DNA of 64,000 nucleotides. Origin: Thiohalophilus sp. (GTDB lineage Bacteria > Pseudomonadota > Gammaproteobacteria > UBA6429 > Thiohalophilaceae). Positions 1 through 9,209 of the stretch are shown here, piece by piece. The translations under genes were made by a program, and so were the position numbers. The notes beneath the pieces were generated by a model. It did not search any database. It had not been told where the DNA came from and saw only the letters and a program-made list of their open reading frames with translations. The DNA lies in contig NZ_JAXHLN010000003.1 of NCBI RefSeq assembly GCF_034522235.1, positions 1,736,001 through 1,800,000 on the forward strand, written 5' to 3'. The first letter of the stretch is position 1, and each line of letters starts with the position of its first letter.

Positions 1-1
1 G

Positions 2-766
2 ATCCGCAACCTGCCCCTGCGCACCGCCGAGGGTGCGCTGATCCCGCTGTCGCGCGTGGCGGACGTGGAGGTGTTCGTCGGGCCCAAGAAGATCTCGCGG
101 GCCAAGGCCAGCCGCCGGGTGTTCGTGCAGCTCAATGTGCGCGGGCGCGACATGGGCAGCGTGGTGTCTGATATCGAGAAGCGGGTCAACAGTGAAATCG
201 ATCTGCCGGCCGGTTATTACGTCGAATACGGCGGCCAGTTCGAGAACCAGCGCCGCGCCATGCAAACCCTGTACATCGTGGTGCCCATCACCCTGGCGCT
301 GATCTTTTTGATGCTGTTCTCGGCTTTCGGCAGCCTGCGCTACGCGGTGCTGATCTTTTTGAATGTGCCGTTTGCCATCACCGGTGGCATCATTGCCCTG
401 TGGATATCCGGACTGTATCTGTCAGTGCCGGGTGCCGTGGGCTTCATCGCCGTGTTCGGGGTGGCCGTGCTCAACGGCGTGGTGATGGTCTCGTACATTA
501 ACCAGTTGCGAGAACAGGGTATGGAGACGCTGGAGGCCGTACGAGTCGGTGCTGAACGTCGCCTGCGTCCGGTATTGATGACCGCCTCGGTGGCCATCCT
601 CGGGTTGATCCCGCTGCTGCTGGCCAGTGGTATCGGTGCCAACGTGCAGCGACCGCTGGCCGCCGTTGTGATAGGTGGCCTGGTCACCTCGACCCTGCTG
701 ACCCTGCTGGTGCTGCCGAGTGTCTATCGCTGGTTCGCCGTGCCGCGCCGTGAAGCCAAAATCTGA
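2..766 (+). CDS. Heavy-metal RND efflux pump, C-terminal part (CzcA/CusA family)
   Basis: This is the 3' end of a gene that begins before the window; the frame is open from base 2. The visible 254 residues carry the last part of the periplasmic porter domain and the final transmembrane block of an inner-membrane RND transporter, with hydrophobic helices between roughly residues 100 and 240. The segment containing AVFGVAVLNGVVMVS is characteristic of heavy-metal (HME) RND pumps, which export metal cations by proton antiport together with a membrane-fusion protein and an outer-membrane channel. Those partners would lie upstream. The metal specificity sits in the missing N-terminal portion, so Cu/Ag versus Co/Zn/Cd cannot be decided. 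A PII-like gene follows 15 bp downstream, probably in the same transcript. Confidence 0.9.
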   Translation: MRNLPLRTAEGALIPLSRVADVEVFVGPKKISRAKASRRVFVQLNVRGRDMGSVVSDIEKRVNSEIDLPAGYYVEYGGQFENQRRAMQTLYIVVPITLALIFLMLFSAFGSLRYAVLIFLNVPFAITGGIIALWISGLYLSVPGAVGFIAVFGVAVLNGVVMVSYINQLREQGMETLEAVRVGAERRLRPVLMTASVAILGLIPLLLASGIGANVQRPLAAVVIGGLVTSTLLTLLVLPSVYRWFAVPRREAKI

Positions 767-781
767 CAAGAGGAATCCATT

Positions 782-1120
782 ATGAAAGAGATCAAAGCCT
801 ATATCCGCAACAACATGGTCGATGCCGTGATCGATGCCCTGGCGGCCATGCCGGACATTCCCGGCGTGGCCGTGGTGCCGGTCAACGGTTTCGGTCATGT
901 CCATGACAACGGGGATACCACCGTGCGCGTCTCCATGAGCAAACTGGAGATCGACGTACCGGCGTATGAGGTGGAAGCCGTCATCGACTGTATTACGCGT
1001 CATGCGCGCACCGGCGAGGGCCACCCCGGCGACGGCAAGGTCTACGTCCAGAGCCTGGACGAAGCCGTGCGCATCGCGGACGGGCAGCGGGGCGAAGGGA
1101 TCCTCGTCCGCTTCGTGTGA
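782..1120 (+). CDS. PII-like signalling protein linked to the RND pump
   Basis: A 112-residue protein with the PII (GlnB/GlnK) fold signature: an N-terminal MKEIKAYIR strand, GFGH near residue 36, and the C-terminal block GDGKVYV followed by EAVRI near residues 83-97. Classical PII proteins sense ATP/ADP and 2-oxoglutarate and bind targets through a T-loop. Here the T-loop region (about residues 38-54) is short and has no tyrosine, so the uridylylation known for GlnB is not possible at the usual site. PII relatives encoded directly after HME-RND pumps are a recurring arrangement, which suggests a metal-linked role rather than nitrogen control; that is inference. The start is ATG with a GAGGAAT ribosome-binding site just upstream. 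Confidence 0.8.
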   Translation: MKEIKAYIRNNMVDAVIDALAAMPDIPGVAVVPVNGFGHVHDNGDTTVRVSMSKLEIDVPAYEVEAVIDCITRHARTGEGHPGDGKVYVQSLDEAVRIADGQRGEGILVRFV

Positions 1121-1372
1121 TCCGGCCTGCCGGATCACACGAAAGCAGGGTGGATCAAGCCACAGGCGGATCCACCTTCCCCGGGCCTGTGGGAGCACCC
1201 CGCGGGCGCGATTTCGAATAAGCCGGATCCGCTGCGCTTGATCCGGCCTACCGGGTCACAAAAGCAGGGTGGATCAAGCCGCAGGCGGATCCACCTTCCT
1301 CGGGCCTGTGGGAGCGCCCCGCGGGCGCGATTCTTTCTATGCGCCGGATCCGCTCTGCCTGGTTCGGCCTAC
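1121..1372 (+). repeat. Two tandem imperfect copies of a ~122-bp repeat with REP-like core
   Basis: Copy one runs about 1121-1242 and copy two about 1243-1367. Each holds a potential hairpin (GGTGGATC ... GATCCACC) followed by a second palindromic core, GGGAGCGCCCCGCGGGCGCG or a close variant. The second core recurs alone at about 2341-2378. It resembles bacterial REP elements of the GTGGGAGCG type. The repeat runs into the beginning of the Fic relic that follows. Confidence 0.75.
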
Positions 1373-1382
1373 CGGTTACCCC

Positions 1383-1757
1383 CGAGTTATTGACAGCTTG
1401 CCGGTAAAAGATAACTCTGATGCTCTTGCCGATGAGTTCGGCGCCAGCATTCTTGATCCGGCATATTGTGGTAAAACTACGAAGCGACGCCTGATGACAA
1501 ACAAAGACCGCTACGATGTCTCTGATTCGGTGGAACTGGTCCTGGTTCATCCCTTTCGGGAGGGCAACGGTCGTTGCGCACGCCTGCTCGCAAGTATCAT
1601 GGCGCTGCAGGCCGGACTGCCGGTATTGGACTTCAGCTTGTTAAGTAAAATGAAAAAAGCGGATTATTTCGCCGCGGTTCAAGCCGGCATGGATCGCAAC
1701 TATCGGCCAATGGAGGACCTGTTCGCGGAAATTATCGAGAATTCGATTCGGGCTTAG
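1383..1757 (+). pseudogene. Broken Fic-domain gene (C-terminal remnant)
   Basis: About 125 codons ending at the TAG at 1755 encode the core of a Fic AMP-transferase, with the signature HPFREGNGR near base 1546 followed by typical downstream helices. Full Fic proteins have some 200-350 residues, with the N-terminal helices and often an inhibitory helix before this motif. Here the open frame upstream of about 1383 is made of the 122-bp repeat sequence, so the 5' half of the gene has been lost or replaced. No plausible start with a ribosome-binding site is seen. The catalytic histidine is still present, but without the N-terminal half activity is unlikely. Confidence 0.75.
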
Positions 1758-1932
1758 ACGGGGCAGGTTGAAAATCACCATCGGTAACATCAGTGATTTG
1801 TCGGCGTATTACCGCAACACTTTCCCCGGTTTCGATAGCAGTGGAGCTGGAAACACTGGTGATCAGGGCATCCCGGTATTTCCGGGGATCCCGCAGATGA
1901 GGATTGGACTTGAACAGGGATTTCTTTGTCAT
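1732..1932 (-). CDS. Small protein with Fic-inhibitor-like helix, possible antitoxin or fragment
   Basis: A 66-residue frame opening MTKKSLFKSNPHLRDPRKY. Its middle contains SSTAIETG, close to the [S/T]xxxE[G/N] inhibitory helix of Fic antitoxins and of the N-terminal part of self-inhibited Fic proteins, with T in place of the usual G/N after the glutamate. The 'NPHLRDP' opening is also reminiscent of Fic-associated proteins. It lies tail-to-tail with the Fic remnant and overlaps its last 26 bases on the other strand. The ribosome-binding site is weak. It could be a real small gene, the N-terminal relic of another Fic gene, or chance; I lean towards a remnant. Confidence 0.4.
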   Translation of the reverse strand: MTKKSLFKSNPHLRDPRKYRDALITSVSSSTAIETGESVAVIRRQITDVTDGDFQPAPSKPESNSR

Positions 1933-2225
1933 GCGCAGCGCCTTCAAAGTCAGGAGACGGCCCCCGAAGCGCCTGGATTCCCGGGGCTCACAGCCAACCG
2001 CTGGAAGGAAGCACCGCAGACACACAGACAAGCACGCAGCAGGATTGACCCGTCTACTCTCTATGATCGCATCTTTTGCTTAAAATTCAAGCAATTATGC
2101 ACCGAATTCAGACAAATGTCGGGAATAAATTAATCACAAATCAACAAGTTAATCGGTTTTCCGTTCCCGGCCCAACCCTCATCCCTGCCCGCAGGGCCGG
2201 GCGCGACAGGACAAGTGGCAAGCAG

Positions 2226-2478
2226 CAAGCAGGTCGCCGCTGGAAGCGCCTCCCACAAATACCCTGGCTTTATCTGCCGACTGCCATCTGCCAACTATCT
2301 CTCTACTCGTAACTCGTCCCTCGTCATTGCCCGAAGGGCCGGGGCCTGTGGGAGCGCCCCACGGGCGCGAATTTCACTTGATCCGGCGCCTCTCTGCCGG
2401 CTGCCATCTGCCAACTGCCAGCTGCTAACTATATTTCTCCTCGTCCCTCGTAACTCGTCCCTAGTGCCTGCCCAAAGG
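2226..2478. repeat. Intergenic heptamer arrays and one REP-like element
   Basis: The gap 1933-2553 contains no convincing gene. It holds several imperfect 7-base arrays: CTGCCGA/CTGCCAT/CTGCCAA near 2276-2300 and again near 2398-2430, and CTCGTAA/CTCGTCC/CTCGTCA near 2305-2330 and 2445-2466. A single REP-like core lies at about 2341-2378. The CTGCCAA arrays are the reverse complement of the TTGGCAG arrays found after genes between 17.6 and 24.1 kb. A short palindrome, GGGATATCCC, lies at about 2500-2509 before the hsdR start. Confidence 0.7.
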
Positions 2479-2553
2479 GCAATGGCGGATTTCGGCTAGG
2501 GGATATCCCTGATACTATTAATAATGCGCCTCAGTTAGTCTTAGAGAAGCTGT

Positions 2554-4956
2554 GTGGCGAAATTTGGGGATTTCGTGGATAAATTAAATAAAAAAGAGCT
2601 CTCGGAACGAGATATTTGCAGCAAATGCATTACACCCGCCTTGTTCAAGGCGGGGTGGGATGCTGATACGCAAATTCGTGAGGAGGTCGCTCTTACAGAC
2701 GGAAAGATTCTTGTTCGGGGCCAGAAGCACAAACGGGGTGAGCGTAAATTTGCAGATTACATCCTGTTCTATAAGCCAAATATCCCGATTGCGGTCATCG
2801 AGGCCAAGGATAATCACCACTCAATAGGGGATGGGATGCAGCAGGCATTGCACTACAGCGACATGCTGGGGCGTGCTGATGCGCAGGAGTCGTTACCCTT
2901 TGTTTTCAGTTCCAATGGCGACGGCTTCTTATTTCATGACCGCACCATAACGGACAGGGCAGTCGAGCGCGAGATTCCGATGGACGATTTCCCATCGCCC
3001 GAGGAGCTCTGGCAGCGCTATTGTGCATGGAAGGGCATTGAGGAATCGCGCAAGCCCATAGTGGAACAGGACTATTTTTACGACAACAGCGGAAAATCGC
3101 CGCGCTATTACCAACTCAACGCCATCAACCGCACTATAGAAGCCATTGCCAAGGGTCAGCAACGCATTCTGCTCGTTATGGCCACGGGCACGGGCAAAAC
3201 CTATACCGCCTTTCAGATTATCTGGCGTTTATGGAAATCCGGCGCGAAGAAACGCATTCTCTATCTGGCCGACCGCAATATCCTCATCGACCAGACTAGA
3301 ACCAATGACTTCAAGCCCTTTGGCAATGCTCTCACCAAGATACAGAATCGCCAGGCAGAGAAGTCCTACGAGATTTATCTGTCGCTCTACCAGGCCGTCA
3401 GCGGCAACGAAGAAGAGAAAAATATCTACAAGCAGTTCTCACCCGATTTTTTCGATCTGGTCGTCGTGGACGAGTGCCATCGGGGTAGTGCCCGCGAGGC
3501 CTCAGCCTGGCATGAAATCCTGGATTATTTCTCATCGGCAACCCATATCGGTATGACGGCGACACCAAAAGAAACAGAGGATGTGTCCAATATCCATTAC
3601 TTTGGTGAGCCGGTATACACCTATACCCTCAAACAGGGTATCGAAGATGGTTTTCTTGCACCTTACAAGGTGGTGCGCCTCGATCTGGACAAAGATGTTT
3701 TCGGCTGGCGTCCACCCAAAGGAATGAAAGACAAGTACGGCAATGAGATTGAAGACCGTATTTACAACCAGAAAGACATGGACAAGTTTCTGGTTATCGA
3801 ATCCCGCACCCAGATTATCGCGCAAAAGATTACCGAATATCTCAAGGCAACCGACCGTTTCAGCAAAACCATTGTATTTTGCGAAAATATCGACCATGCC
3901 GAGCGGATGCGCCGTGCCCTGGTCAACGAAAATGCCGATATGGTGGCCGAGAACCGCAAATACATTATGCGAATCACGGGTGATGAGCAGGAAGGTAAAG
4001 CCGAACTGGATAACTTTATCGATCCGGAAATCACTTATCCGGTTATCGCGACAACCTCAAAACTGATGAGCACAGGTGTCGACGCGCAAACCTGTAAGCT
4101 GATCGTGCTCGATCAAACCATCAATTCAATGACCGAGTTCAAGCAAATTGTTGGCCGTGGCACACGTATCAATGAAGCCTATGGAAAATATTATTTCACG
4201 ATCATGGACTTCAAGAAGGCAACGGACAACTTTGCCGACCCGGATTTTGATGGTGAACCTGTGCAAATATACATCCCGCGCGCTGACGACACGGTTGTTC
4301 CCCCGGATGAAGTCGATCATGAAGGTGATTTACCGACAGAATATGTTCTACCGGAGGACCGGGATTTCGAGCCAACACAATCCACCGAAGGCCGGATTAC
4401 ATATGTAGTGGACAATGTGCCGGTTCAGGTTATATCGGAACGCGTTCAGTACATGGACGCTAACGGTAGACTGATTACCGAATCATTAAAGGATTACACC
4501 AAAAAAGCGGTGAACAAGGAGTACGCTTCCCTGGACCAGTTTCTCAAGACCTGGACAGACATTGGCCAGAAAAAAATCATTATCGAAGAGCTGGAAAAAC
4601 ACGGCGTATTCTTCGAGGCGCTGGAAGATGAGATCGGTAAAGACTATGACGCCTTCGACCTCATCTGCCATGTGGCCTATGACCAGAGGCCGCTAACACG
4701 CCATGAGCGCGCGCAAAACGTGCGTAAGCGGGACTATTTCACCAAATACGGGGAGCAGGCGAGGGTCGTGCTCGATGCCTTGCTGGAAAAATATGCAGAT
4801 TCTGGCATCGAGAATATCGAGGACCTGAGTGTCCTCAATGTGCCACCCATCAGCCAGTATGGCACACCCGTAGAAATCGTTAAACTATTCGGCGGCAAGG
4901 ACAAGTACCTGACTGCCATCCAGGAACTTGAACAACAGATATACAACGCCGCATAA
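2554..4956 (+). CDS. hsdR: Type I restriction enzyme, restriction/translocase subunit (EcoEI-like, type IB)
   Basis: This 800-residue protein has the type I HsdR layout. An N-terminal PD-(D/E)XK nuclease shows D68 and the E83-A-K85 motif. A superfamily 2 motor follows with Walker A ATGTGKT at 210-216, DECH at 306-309 and the MTATP motif III. The C-terminal region resembles the EcoEI_R_C domain. Its length fits type IB (about 800 residues) better than type IA (over 1000). The complex translocates DNA with ATP and cuts unmethylated DNA far from the recognition site. It opens with GTG at 2554; the ribosome-binding site is weak. It begins the hsdR-hsdM-hsdS operon, with hsdM 17 bp downstream. No frameshift is visible. 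Confidence 0.95.
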   Translation: MAKFGDFVDKLNKKELSERDICSKCITPALFKAGWDADTQIREEVALTDGKILVRGQKHKRGERKFADYILFYKPNIPIAVIEAKDNHHSIGDGMQQALHYSDMLGRADAQESLPFVFSSNGDGFLFHDRTITDRAVEREIPMDDFPSPEELWQRYCAWKGIEESRKPIVEQDYFYDNSGKSPRYYQLNAINRTIEAIAKGQQRILLVMATGTGKTYTAFQIIWRLWKSGAKKRILYLADRNILIDQTRTNDFKPFGNALTKIQNRQAEKSYEIYLSLYQAVSGNEEEKNIYKQFSPDFFDLVVVDECHRGSAREASAWHEILDYFSSATHIGMTATPKETEDVSNIHYFGEPVYTYTLKQGIEDGFLAPYKVVRLDLDKDVFGWRPPKGMKDKYGNEIEDRIYNQKDMDKFLVIESRTQIIAQKITEYLKATDRFSKTIVFCENIDHAERMRRALVNENADMVAENRKYIMRITGDEQEGKAELDNFIDPEITYPVIATTSKLMSTGVDAQTCKLIVLDQTINSMTEFKQIVGRGTRINEAYGKYYFTIMDFKKATDNFADPDFDGEPVQIYIPRADDTVVPPDEVDHEGDLPTEYVLPEDRDFEPTQSTEGRITYVVDNVPVQVISERVQYMDANGRLITESLKDYTKKAVNKEYASLDQFLKTWTDIGQKKIIIEELEKHGVFFEALEDEIGKDYDAFDLICHVAYDQRPLTRHERAQNVRKRDYFTKYGEQARVVLDALLEKYADSGIENIEDLSVLNVPPISQYGTPVEIVKLFGGKDKYLTAIQELEQQIYNAA

Positions 4957-4973
4957 ACACTAAGCAGGAACCT

Positions 4974-6443
4974 ATGTCAGTTACAACCGTAATCAAATCC
5001 ATCCAGGACATCATGCGTAAAGACGCCGGTGTCGACGGCGACGCGCAGCGCATCGGGCAACTCGGGTGGATGCTGTTTCTCAAAATCTTCGATGATCAGG
5101 AACAAGAGCTGGAAGTCACCCAAGATGGCTACAAATCACCCATCCCCGAGAAACTTCGTTGGCGAAACTGGGCTGCCGATCCGGAGGGCATCACCGGTGA
5201 AAAACTCCAGAAGTTCATCAACGAGGACCTGTTTCCGACCCTGAAAGAGCTCTCAACCAAAAAGGGCGGGAAAAGCCCGCGCGGTCTGGTGGTGCAGCGC
5301 GTCTTCGAGGATGCATTCAACTACATGAAAAACGGCACCCTGGTACGGCAGGTGGTCAACAAGCTCAACGAGATCGACTTCAATCGCTCCTCGGACCGCC
5401 ATACCTTCAACGACATCTACGAGAAACTGCTCAAAGATCTGCAAAGTGCGGGCAACGCCGGCGAATTCTACACACCCCGTGCCGTCACGCAGTTTATGGT
5501 CGACATGGTCGATCCCAAACTCAATGAACACGTCCTCGACCCCGCCTGTGGCACCGGTGGCTTTTTGACCTGTGCTATCGAGCACAAGCGGAGCAAATAC
5601 GTCAGAAACGTCGAAGATCGCGATACCCTGCAAAGCTCATTTCACGGCATCGAAAAGAAGCAACTGCCGCACATGCTCTGCACCACCAACATGCTTCTCC
5701 ACGGTATCGAAGTCCCAGAGCAAATCCGCCACGATAATGCCCTGGGCAGGCCACTCAAGGACTACGGCCCCCAGGATCGTGTCGATGTGATCATAACCAA
5801 CCCGCCCTTTGGTGGCATGGAAGAAGACGGTATCGAACAAAACTTCCCCTCCAGTTTCCGCACCCGGGAAACTGCCGATCTGTTCCTGGTGCTTATCATG
5901 CGCCTACTTAAAGACCATGGCCGCGCCGCCATCGTCTTACCTGATGGCTTTCTATTTGGCGAAGGCATAAAAACTCGCGTCAAAGAGAAACTGCTGGAAG
6001 AATGCAACCTGCACACGATCGTGCGCTTGCCTAACTCGGTATTCGCGCCCTACACCAGCATCAAGACGAACCTGCTGTTTTTTGAAAAAGGCAAGCCCAC
6101 CAAAGACATCTGGTACTACGAACACCGGCTCCCTGAAGGCTACAAAGCCTACAACAAAACAAGACCCATGCGTGTTGAAGAATTTGAAGTTGTCAAAAAA
6201 TGGTGGGGCGGAAAAACGCGGAAAAAACGGGAAGAGTCTGAGCAAGCCTGGTGTGTCGATATCAAAGACATCGTTGCCAATAACTACAACCTCGACATCA
6301 AAAACCCCCACGTCGGCGAACAGGTCAGCCACGACCCCAACGAACTGTTGCAGCAATATGCAAAGCAGCAAAACGAGATCAGCGACCTGCGCAACCAGCT
6401 CAAGGAAATCCTGCAGGAAGCATTACATCGGGATGAGGCGTGA
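4974..6443 (+). CDS. hsdM: Type I restriction-modification system DNA methyltransferase subunit
   Basis: A 489-residue N6-adenine methyltransferase. An N-terminal helical HsdM_N region covers about residues 1-150. The catalytic domain follows, with the SAM-binding motif DPACGTGGF starting at residue 189 and the catalytic NPPF at 276-279. Two HsdM with one HsdS form the methylase that protects host DNA; with HsdR they form the restriction complex. A ribosome-binding site (GCAGGAACC) precedes the ATG. Its stop overlaps the GTG at which the hsdS frame opens, which is typical of translational coupling between these subunits. Confidence 0.96.
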   Translation: MSVTTVIKSIQDIMRKDAGVDGDAQRIGQLGWMLFLKIFDDQEQELEVTQDGYKSPIPEKLRWRNWAADPEGITGEKLQKFINEDLFPTLKELSTKKGGKSPRGLVVQRVFEDAFNYMKNGTLVRQVVNKLNEIDFNRSSDRHTFNDIYEKLLKDLQSAGNAGEFYTPRAVTQFMVDMVDPKLNEHVLDPACGTGGFLTCAIEHKRSKYVRNVEDRDTLQSSFHGIEKKQLPHMLCTTNMLLHGIEVPEQIRHDNALGRPLKDYGPQDRVDVIITNPPFGGMEEDGIEQNFPSSFRTRETADLFLVLIMRLLKDHGRAAIVLPDGFLFGEGIKTRVKEKLLEECNLHTIVRLPNSVFAPYTSIKTNLLFFEKGKPTKDIWYYEHRLPEGYKAYNKTRPMRVEEFEVVKKWWGGKTRKKREESEQAWCVDIKDIVANNYNLDIKNPHVGEQVSHDPNELLQQYAKQQNEISDLRNQLKEILQEALHRDEA

Positions 6444-8188
6444 TCATGTCCGACGTCATCACCAACAACCTCGATCTCTGGACCTCGGCCATCCTCACCA
6501 AATCCGGCGCCGGTCGCGGCAGCAACGGCAAGGAGCAAGCCTACGGCATCAAGAAACTGCGCGAGCTGATCCTGGAGCTGGCCGTGCGTGGCAAGCTGGT
6601 TCCGCAAGACCCCAAGGATGAGCCGGCTAGTGTGTTGCTGAAAAAGATTGCCAAAGAAAAAGCGCGGTTGGTTAAAGAAGGAAAAATAAGGAAACAAAAA
6701 CCACAACTAGATATTTATGTCAAAGAAGAATTTTTTGAGATACCGGAAAATTGGAAATGGGTACGATTCGCTGAAATTGCACAACATAATGCAGGGAAAA
6801 CACTCGATCGTGGACGAAACAATGGAGCGCCGAGAGATTACATAACGACATCTAATTTGTACTGGGGAGAATTCGATCTTTCCGATGTTCGGCAGATGCT
6901 TATCCGCGAGGATGAGCTTGATAGATGCACAGCTCGACAAGGCGACTTATTGATTTGCGAGGGTGGCGAAGCGGGCAGAGCAGCTGTATGGGATGAAGAC
7001 TACGAAGTTTGTTTCCAGAATCACATCCATCGAGCAAGGTTTTATTGTTGTGTGAATTCATATTACGCATATCGATATTTTGAGTATTTAAGTGCAACAG
7101 GAAAAATTGAGAATTATAGGAAAGGTGTTGGTATTTCCAATATGTCAGGTAAGGCGCTTGCATCAATTGTTGTACCACTGCCGCCAGAAGCCGAACAACA
7201 CCGCATCGTCGCCAAAGTCGACGAACTCATGGCTCTCTGCGACCAACTGGAGCAACAACAAACCCACAGTCTCGAAGCCCACCAGACCCTGGTCGAAACC
7301 CTGCTCGGCACGCTGACTAACGTCGAGTCTGCAGAAGGATTCGCCGAAGCCTGGACCCTCATCGCCGACCACTTCGGCATCCTCTTCACCACCGAACACA
7401 GCATAGACCAACTCAAACAAACCATCCTTCAACTCGCCGTCATGGGAAAACTCGTCCCACAAGACCCCAACGACGAACCGGCGAGTGTGTTGCTGGAAAA
7501 AATCGCCAAAGAAAAAGCGCGGTTGATTAAAGATCGAAAAATTAAGAAACAAAAACCACTACCTGCAATAGCTAAAAAAGAAAAGCCGTTTGCCCTCCCG
7601 AAATCTTGGGAGTGGAAGAGATTTGGAGACATTACTTATCAAATAACTGATGGCGCCCATCATACACCAACTTATGTAAATGAAGGCGTCCCATTTTTGT
7701 CAGTAAAGGATATGAGCACTGGTAAGCTCGACTTTACCGATACTCGCCTCATATCTCGGGTGCAACATGAAGATCTGATTAGGCGCTGTTATCCAAAGAA
7801 AGGTGATTTGCTTCTAACGAAAGTAGGCACCACTGGTATCCCTGTGCTCGTAGATACAAATGAAGAATTCAGCATTTTCGTTAGTGTTGCATTAATAAAA
7901 TTCCCGCAAGATAAACTTGTTGGGAAGTATTTATCATGGTTAGTAAGTTCACCTATAGTAAAAGCGCAATCAGTAGAGGGTACAGAGGGCGTCGGGAATA
8001 AGAATCTCGTATTAAGAAAAATTGCAGCATTTTTGTTGGCTATTCCACCAGTAAATGAACAACACCGCATTGTCGCCAAGATCGACGAACTCATAGCCCT
8101 GTGCAACGCCCTCAAAGCGCGCCTCACCGATGCCCAGACCACCCAAATCCACCTCGCCGACGCCATTGTTGAACAGGCTATAGCATGA
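6440..8188 (+). CDS. hsdS: Type I restriction-modification specificity subunit
   Basis: A 582-residue HsdS with two target-recognition domains (about residues 90-245 and 385-540), each followed by a conserved dimerising helix (EQHRIVAKVDELMALC and EQHRIVAKIDELIALC). The segment before each recognition domain is also duplicated (LELAVRGKLVPQDP near 45 and LQLAVMGKLVPQDP near 335), so the gene carries long direct DNA repeats at about 6559-6706 and 7411-7558. The recognition domains are visibly more AT-rich than the conserved repeats, as expected for exchangeable specificity modules. The frame can open at GTG 6440, overlapping the hsdM stop, or at ATG 6446; the choice is open. Its last four bases overlap the next gene. 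Confidence 0.95.
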   Translation: MIMSDVITNNLDLWTSAILTKSGAGRGSNGKEQAYGIKKLRELILELAVRGKLVPQDPKDEPASVLLKKIAKEKARLVKEGKIRKQKPQLDIYVKEEFFEIPENWKWVRFAEIAQHNAGKTLDRGRNNGAPRDYITTSNLYWGEFDLSDVRQMLIREDELDRCTARQGDLLICEGGEAGRAAVWDEDYEVCFQNHIHRARFYCCVNSYYAYRYFEYLSATGKIENYRKGVGISNMSGKALASIVVPLPPEAEQHRIVAKVDELMALCDQLEQQQTHSLEAHQTLVETLLGTLTNVESAEGFAEAWTLIADHFGILFTTEHSIDQLKQTILQLAVMGKLVPQDPNDEPASVLLEKIAKEKARLIKDRKIKKQKPLPAIAKKEKPFALPKSWEWKRFGDITYQITDGAHHTPTYVNEGVPFLSVKDMSTGKLDFTDTRLISRVQHEDLIRRCYPKKGDLLLTKVGTTGIPVLVDTNEEFSIFVSVALIKFPQDKLVGKYLSWLVSSPIVKAQSVEGTEGVGNKNLVLRKIAAFLLAIPPVNEQHRIVAKIDELIALCNALKARLTDAQTTQIHLADAIVEQAIA

Positions 8189-9081
8189 ATATTGGCATTG
8201 AAGATGATACAAAGTTAATCTATGAGGCCAGTAGCCAGTATGGTCATCCTATATGGCCATCTCCGGTCATGCTACAAGTCGTAATCGCCTCAGAAGAGGA
8301 CAAGGAATATACAGCAGCAAAACATAGAGATTTGGGTCCCAATACAATTATCTTCAGAGAGGAAACCTACAATTCGTCCAGTCGGGTTCGTCGTGGTCGG
8401 CTATATAAGGCAGGGAATGGACAGCCAGTGCAATGGTACGTATATCCGCATCCGGCTCTTCCATATGAGACAAACGCTGCTATACATAAGCGTGGAACAT
8501 TAGCGAAACAAATATTTGCTTTTTCCTCATTCCGACTGAATCCCTATCTGAAACAGGAGAAAATTCATAGACCGGTTTTTATTCTTGGTGCAGAAGATAA
8601 CTTTACCATCTGGACGCTCGTAAATACAGAAACAAGCGCAACAGGTGAGGAATTGGTAGTTCTCCGAGCCAGGAAGAGTATTGGAGCTCTACCACATTTG
8701 AACACCAGAAAAATCCTGGATGCAGATGGTCGCGCAGCGATTGAGCTGATCGAAAAGCTTGAAGAGGAACTCTACCGCGCAGGCCCGGAATCGATCATTG
8801 ATCGCACCCGCGAAGCCGCAACGGCCATCTTGTCGAAGTTTCTGCAAATCAATGAGGTCGCAAAGCCGGGCAAGGATATTGGTCGGCTCGCAAATGCGGC
8901 GGCGGAGAGCGGGTTCGAAATCGTCGCCAATGCGGCCAGGGTCATCGCCCGCCTCCACGCGCGTGGCAAACACGCCGAACAAGAGCAGAGGCCAATCCGA
9001 CCCATCACCGAGCAGGACGCGGAATTTGCGGTCCAGGCGGTGGGTACAATCCTGTGCGATCTGGGTTGGGCAAGATGGTAG
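8185..9081 (+). CDS. Unrecognised fourth gene of the hsd operon
   Basis: A 298-residue protein I cannot assign. Its ATG overlaps the hsdS stop by four bases (ATGA), so it is almost certainly translated with the restriction operon. The first half looks beta-rich and mixed. The second half, from about residue 180, is strongly helical: a run including AAIELIEKLEEELYRAG, then ESIIDRTREAATAIL, then a C-terminal helix pair ending in DLGWARW. There are no transmembrane segments, no signal peptide and no obvious nuclease, methylase or NTPase motif. The helical C-terminal half recalls regulatory or abortive-infection type domains only in general character. The position suggests a control, anti-restriction or companion defence role; this is inference. 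Confidence 0.8.
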   Translation: MNIGIEDDTKLIYEASSQYGHPIWPSPVMLQVVIASEEDKEYTAAKHRDLGPNTIIFREETYNSSSRVRRGRLYKAGNGQPVQWYVYPHPALPYETNAAIHKRGTLAKQIFAFSSFRLNPYLKQEKIHRPVFILGAEDNFTIWTLVNTETSATGEELVVLRARKSIGALPHLNTRKILDADGRAAIELIEKLEEELYRAGPESIIDRTREAATAILSKFLQINEVAKPGKDIGRLANAAAESGFEIVANAARVIARLHARGKHAEQEQRPIRPITEQDAEFAVQAVGTILCDLGWARW

Positions 9082-9209
9082 ATCCGAGCTACCCGACAGA
9101 GTAGATTAGTTATCTCTCTCCTGTGCATTACCCGAAAAATATTACATACTAGCGCGAAATATGATGTGAAATGCCTCTAAATACGTAACTCATTGATTAC
9201 TGATATAAA

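Noticed and set aside
1768..2133. 121-codon plus-strand frame after the Fic relic
   Set aside because: Composition is irregular, there is no ribosome-binding site or motif, and a more protein-like frame lies on the other strand.
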